A stretch of DNA of 64,000 nucleotides. It comes from Paenibacillus donghaensis (GTDB lineage: Bacteria; Bacillota; Bacilli; Paenibacillales; Paenibacillaceae). Below are positions 62,362-64,000 of the stretch, in pieces. Every line of letters starts with the position of its first letter. Position 1 is the first letter of the stretch. The DNA is taken from assembly GCF_002192415.1 (NCBI RefSeq), contig NZ_CP021780.1, positions 4,216,001 through 4,280,000 of the forward strand, written 5' to 3'. Under the pieces are notes generated by a model. The model was not told the DNA's origin and made no database searches. It was given only the letters and a program-made list of their open reading frames with translations. A program made the position numbers and the translations under genes.

Positions 62362-63072
62362 CTATCCCATCCTCTTCTTCATCTCTAAGTCTTTAACTGC
62401 CGGCTGCTTGTTCTTAGTTTTGCTGACTACAGCCGTTTTCATACGTTTCTTGCCTTCCCGGCACACATCGAGCAGCGGACAGACCTGACATTGCGGGTTC
62501 TGCGCCTTGCAGTGGTACCTTCCAAAGAAAATCAGCCGGTGATGCGTCAGCGTCCATTCGTCTCGCGGGACCGCCTTCATCAGCTTCTTCTCCACCTCCA
62601 GCACCGAATCCTTCCAGCCAGCCAGGGCCAAACGTTTGGATACCCTTTCCACATGGGTATCCACAGCGATGGCCGGCACGCCAAAAGCATTCGAAACCAC
62701 GACATTGGCCGTCTTGCGCCCAACACCCGGCAAGGTTACCAGATGATCATGAGCCTGTGGAATTTCGCCGCCGTACTGTTCAATCAGAATGGCGCAGAGG
62801 CTCTGAATATGCTTGGCCTTGTTGCGGTACAAGCCGATTCGGCGGATATCTCCCTCCAGCTCCTCTGCCGGAACTGACACATAATCAAGCGGCGTTTTGT
62901 ACTTCTGGAACAGGTCTACAGTAACCTTATTGACGGTCGCATCTGTGCATTGGGCAGACAGCAACACCGCGATAGTCAGTTCAAAAGCGTTGCTGTGATT
63001 CAGCTCGCAATGTGCGTCCGGGAACAAGTCACCGATGGTATCCAGAATGTGGCGGACTTGTGATGCATTCAT
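62362..63072 (-). CDS. nth: Endonuclease III
   Basis: The 236-residue protein has the helix-hairpin-helix LPGVGRKTANVVVSNAFGVPAIAVDTHVERVSKRL with catalytic Lys120 and Asp138, and an iron-sulfur cluster motif Cys188, Cys195, Cys198, Cys204. It removes oxidised pyrimidines and nicks the DNA in base excision repair. AGGGGGAA precedes the ATG. A short basic tail extends past the cluster. Confidence 0.96.
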   Translation of the reverse strand: MNASQVRHILDTIGDLFPDAHCELNHSNAFELTIAVLLSAQCTDATVNKVTVDLFQKYKTPLDYVSVPAEELEGDIRRIGLYRNKAKHIQSLCAILIEQYGGEIPQAHDHLVTLPGVGRKTANVVVSNAFGVPAIAVDTHVERVSKRLALAGWKDSVLEVEKKLMKAVPRDEWTLTHHRLIFFGRYHCKAQNPQCQVCPLLDVCREGKKRMKTAVVSKTKNKQPAVKDLEMKKRMG

Positions 63073-63212
63073 AAGGTTCCCCCTCTACGGAGCAATAACC
63101 TCCGGTACAATCGCGAGGCGTCTTCTCTGATGTAAGGAAATATAAGCAAAGTATGTATTGTAACGTATAGTTTCATACATTTCAAGCAGATACATGACTG
63201 GCTGTATATTTC

Positions 63213-63252
63213 AAAAAAAACGTCTTGAAGCAGGAAACCCTGATTCAAGACG
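63213..63252 (-). terminator. Terminator of the right-edge gene
   Basis: CGTCTTGA and CAGG pair with CCTG and TCAAGACG; the minus strand then has TTTTTTTT. It follows the stop codon at 63282 by 29 bp. Confidence 0.9.
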
Positions 63253-63281
63253 GTGATTCTCACGGAATTCCACCATTAAGC

Positions 63282-64000
63282 TTATTGTTTCGCAATCTCA
63301 ACTACAATATCGTTATTGAAATATACTATAATATTATCATTTTCTTTGAGAGATTGCACGGATAATGTAGTGTCACCTTGATGAATATATACATTTGGAG
63401 CCAAATAGAAGTTGTAATTGTTGTCATCCAGATTGGTGCGTTTCACTGTAATCTTATTATTTGCCGCATCGAAGCGGGAGAACATCCGGCTCTGCTGCGG
63501 CAGCACCCGGATCAGGGTTGCACCGTCGGCATCTTTTCTGACTTCAATCCGGTCAGCTGCAGTGATAGTGCTGAGGGCAGTGCTGGTAGCCGAGTCACGG
63601 GTAATTCTGACCGCACCCGCTACCGAAATATTCTGCACAGTACCCGTGAAATCACGAATCGCCATGGCTCCGGTAGTTGCATCCACTGCTGTAACCTGTC
63701 CCGCAATTACCTTCACCAGTTGGATTGCAATCGGTGAGCTGCCATCAAAGGTAATATTCAGGAAATCTCCAGCCTTCAGGTCAGCCAGATTAAGCGCTTG
63801 TCCACTCTCATTTGTAATCGGACTAACGGAGGTATACATTTCTGAAGTGCCCCCGGACCACTTCACACCCAACTTGCCGGCTGTAGTATTCACGGAAGCC
63901 ACTTCCACCTGCATAGCGGATTTGACGCGCAGCACGGCGATGATATCCTGGTTCTCCGACAGAACGGCTGTAACTGCACTATTAACAGGAATATCAGTAA
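63282..64000 (-). CDS. C-terminal part of a long protein of unknown function (truncated by the window)
   Basis: The frame is open to the right edge, so the true start lies outside. The 239 visible residues form a series of small beta-rich repeats: MQVEVASVNTTAGKLGVKWSG, LKAGDFLNITFDGSSPIAIQ, VIAGQVTAVDATTGAMAIRD, FDAANNKITVKRTNLDDNNY and ending LKENDNIIVYFNNDIVVEIA. This resembles the repeated beta modules of Paenibacillus surface proteins (often with S-layer homology domains elsewhere), but I cannot identify the family from this piece. A GTG at 63933-63935 is not a convincing start because the frame continues upstream. Confidence 0.75.
   Translation of the reverse strand, partial: TDIPVNSAVTAVLSENQDIIAVLRVKSAMQVEVASVNTTAGKLGVKWSGGTSEMYTSVSPITNESGQALNLADLKAGDFLNITFDGSSPIAIQLVKVIAGQVTAVDATTGAMAIRDFTGTVQNISVAGAVRITRDSATSTALSTITAADRIEVRKDADGATLIRVLPQQSRMFSRFDAANNKITVKRTNLDDNNYNFYLAPNVYIHQGDTTLSVQSLKENDNIIVYFNNDIVVEIAKQ

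Overview
The window looks like chromosome of a Paenibacillus-type Firmicute. Supporting signs are Shine-Dalgarno-led genes with frequent TTG and GTG starts, copper-amine-oxidase-type repeats fused to a cell-wall amidase, a WG-repeat protein, a DynA-like double dynamin, an L25/Ctc protein, CcpA- and Fur-type sites, and moderate to high GC genes separated by AT-rich spacers. The genus is an inference from this gene set; no rRNA is present.

Layout. 1-2.1 kb: start of cysJ (running off the left edge), a metallophosphatase and a membrane protein. 2.1-5.7 kb: a repeat-rich stretch, an aldo/keto reductase and the first of two TnpB-only IS200/IS605-type elements. 5.7-11 kb: a signalling cluster (hybrid histidine kinase, single-domain response regulator, Hpt-REC-GGDEF-REC protein). 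11-17.2 kb: an ACT-domain/DUF711 pair, a SigJ-like sigma factor with a carboxymuconolactone-decarboxylase-like protein, an amidase, and rplY/ctc. 17.5-24.4 kb: a five-gene peptide/nickel-type ABC importer with a winged-helix regulator and a striking 43-bp palindrome on the importer promoter. 24.5-31.6 kb: acetyltransferases, an iron-regulated flavodoxin with an unknown partner, AraC/VOC, an RNA methyltransferase-like gene with an RluA-type pseudouridine synthase, and MarR. 31.7-39.3 kb: parC, parE, an ABC exporter-type pair and a GDSL esterase. 39.5-43.4 kb: tRNA-Lys, a repeat element, a CAP-domain protein and a WG-repeat protein. 43.4-51.9 kb: an mgl-type sugar importer plus a three-component sugar-sensing set (lipoprotein, LytS/YesM-type kinase, YesN-type regulator). 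51.9-54.7 kb: nested repeats and the second TnpB element. 54.7-64 kb: purT, dynamin, TetR/HAD, nth, and a truncated secreted-type protein at the right edge.

The most unusual content is non-coding. Arrays of four imperfect palindromes (half-sites like AATTAGATGC and GCAACTAATT) occur at about 2.2, 39.8, 52.3 and 52.9 kb. Short elements with GGTTACTACTTAG termini, without genes, sit exactly in the palindrome loops. In two clean cases the 6-bp loop is duplicated on both sides, as expected of a target-site duplication, and one inserted element itself carries another four-palindrome array. This looks like a self-targeting, nested family of small mobile repeats. The two 1459-bp TnpB elements allow a predicted TAM (TTTAT) and guide RNA boundary to be read directly.

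Limits: all functional names rest on motif recognition by eye; no database search or folding was run.
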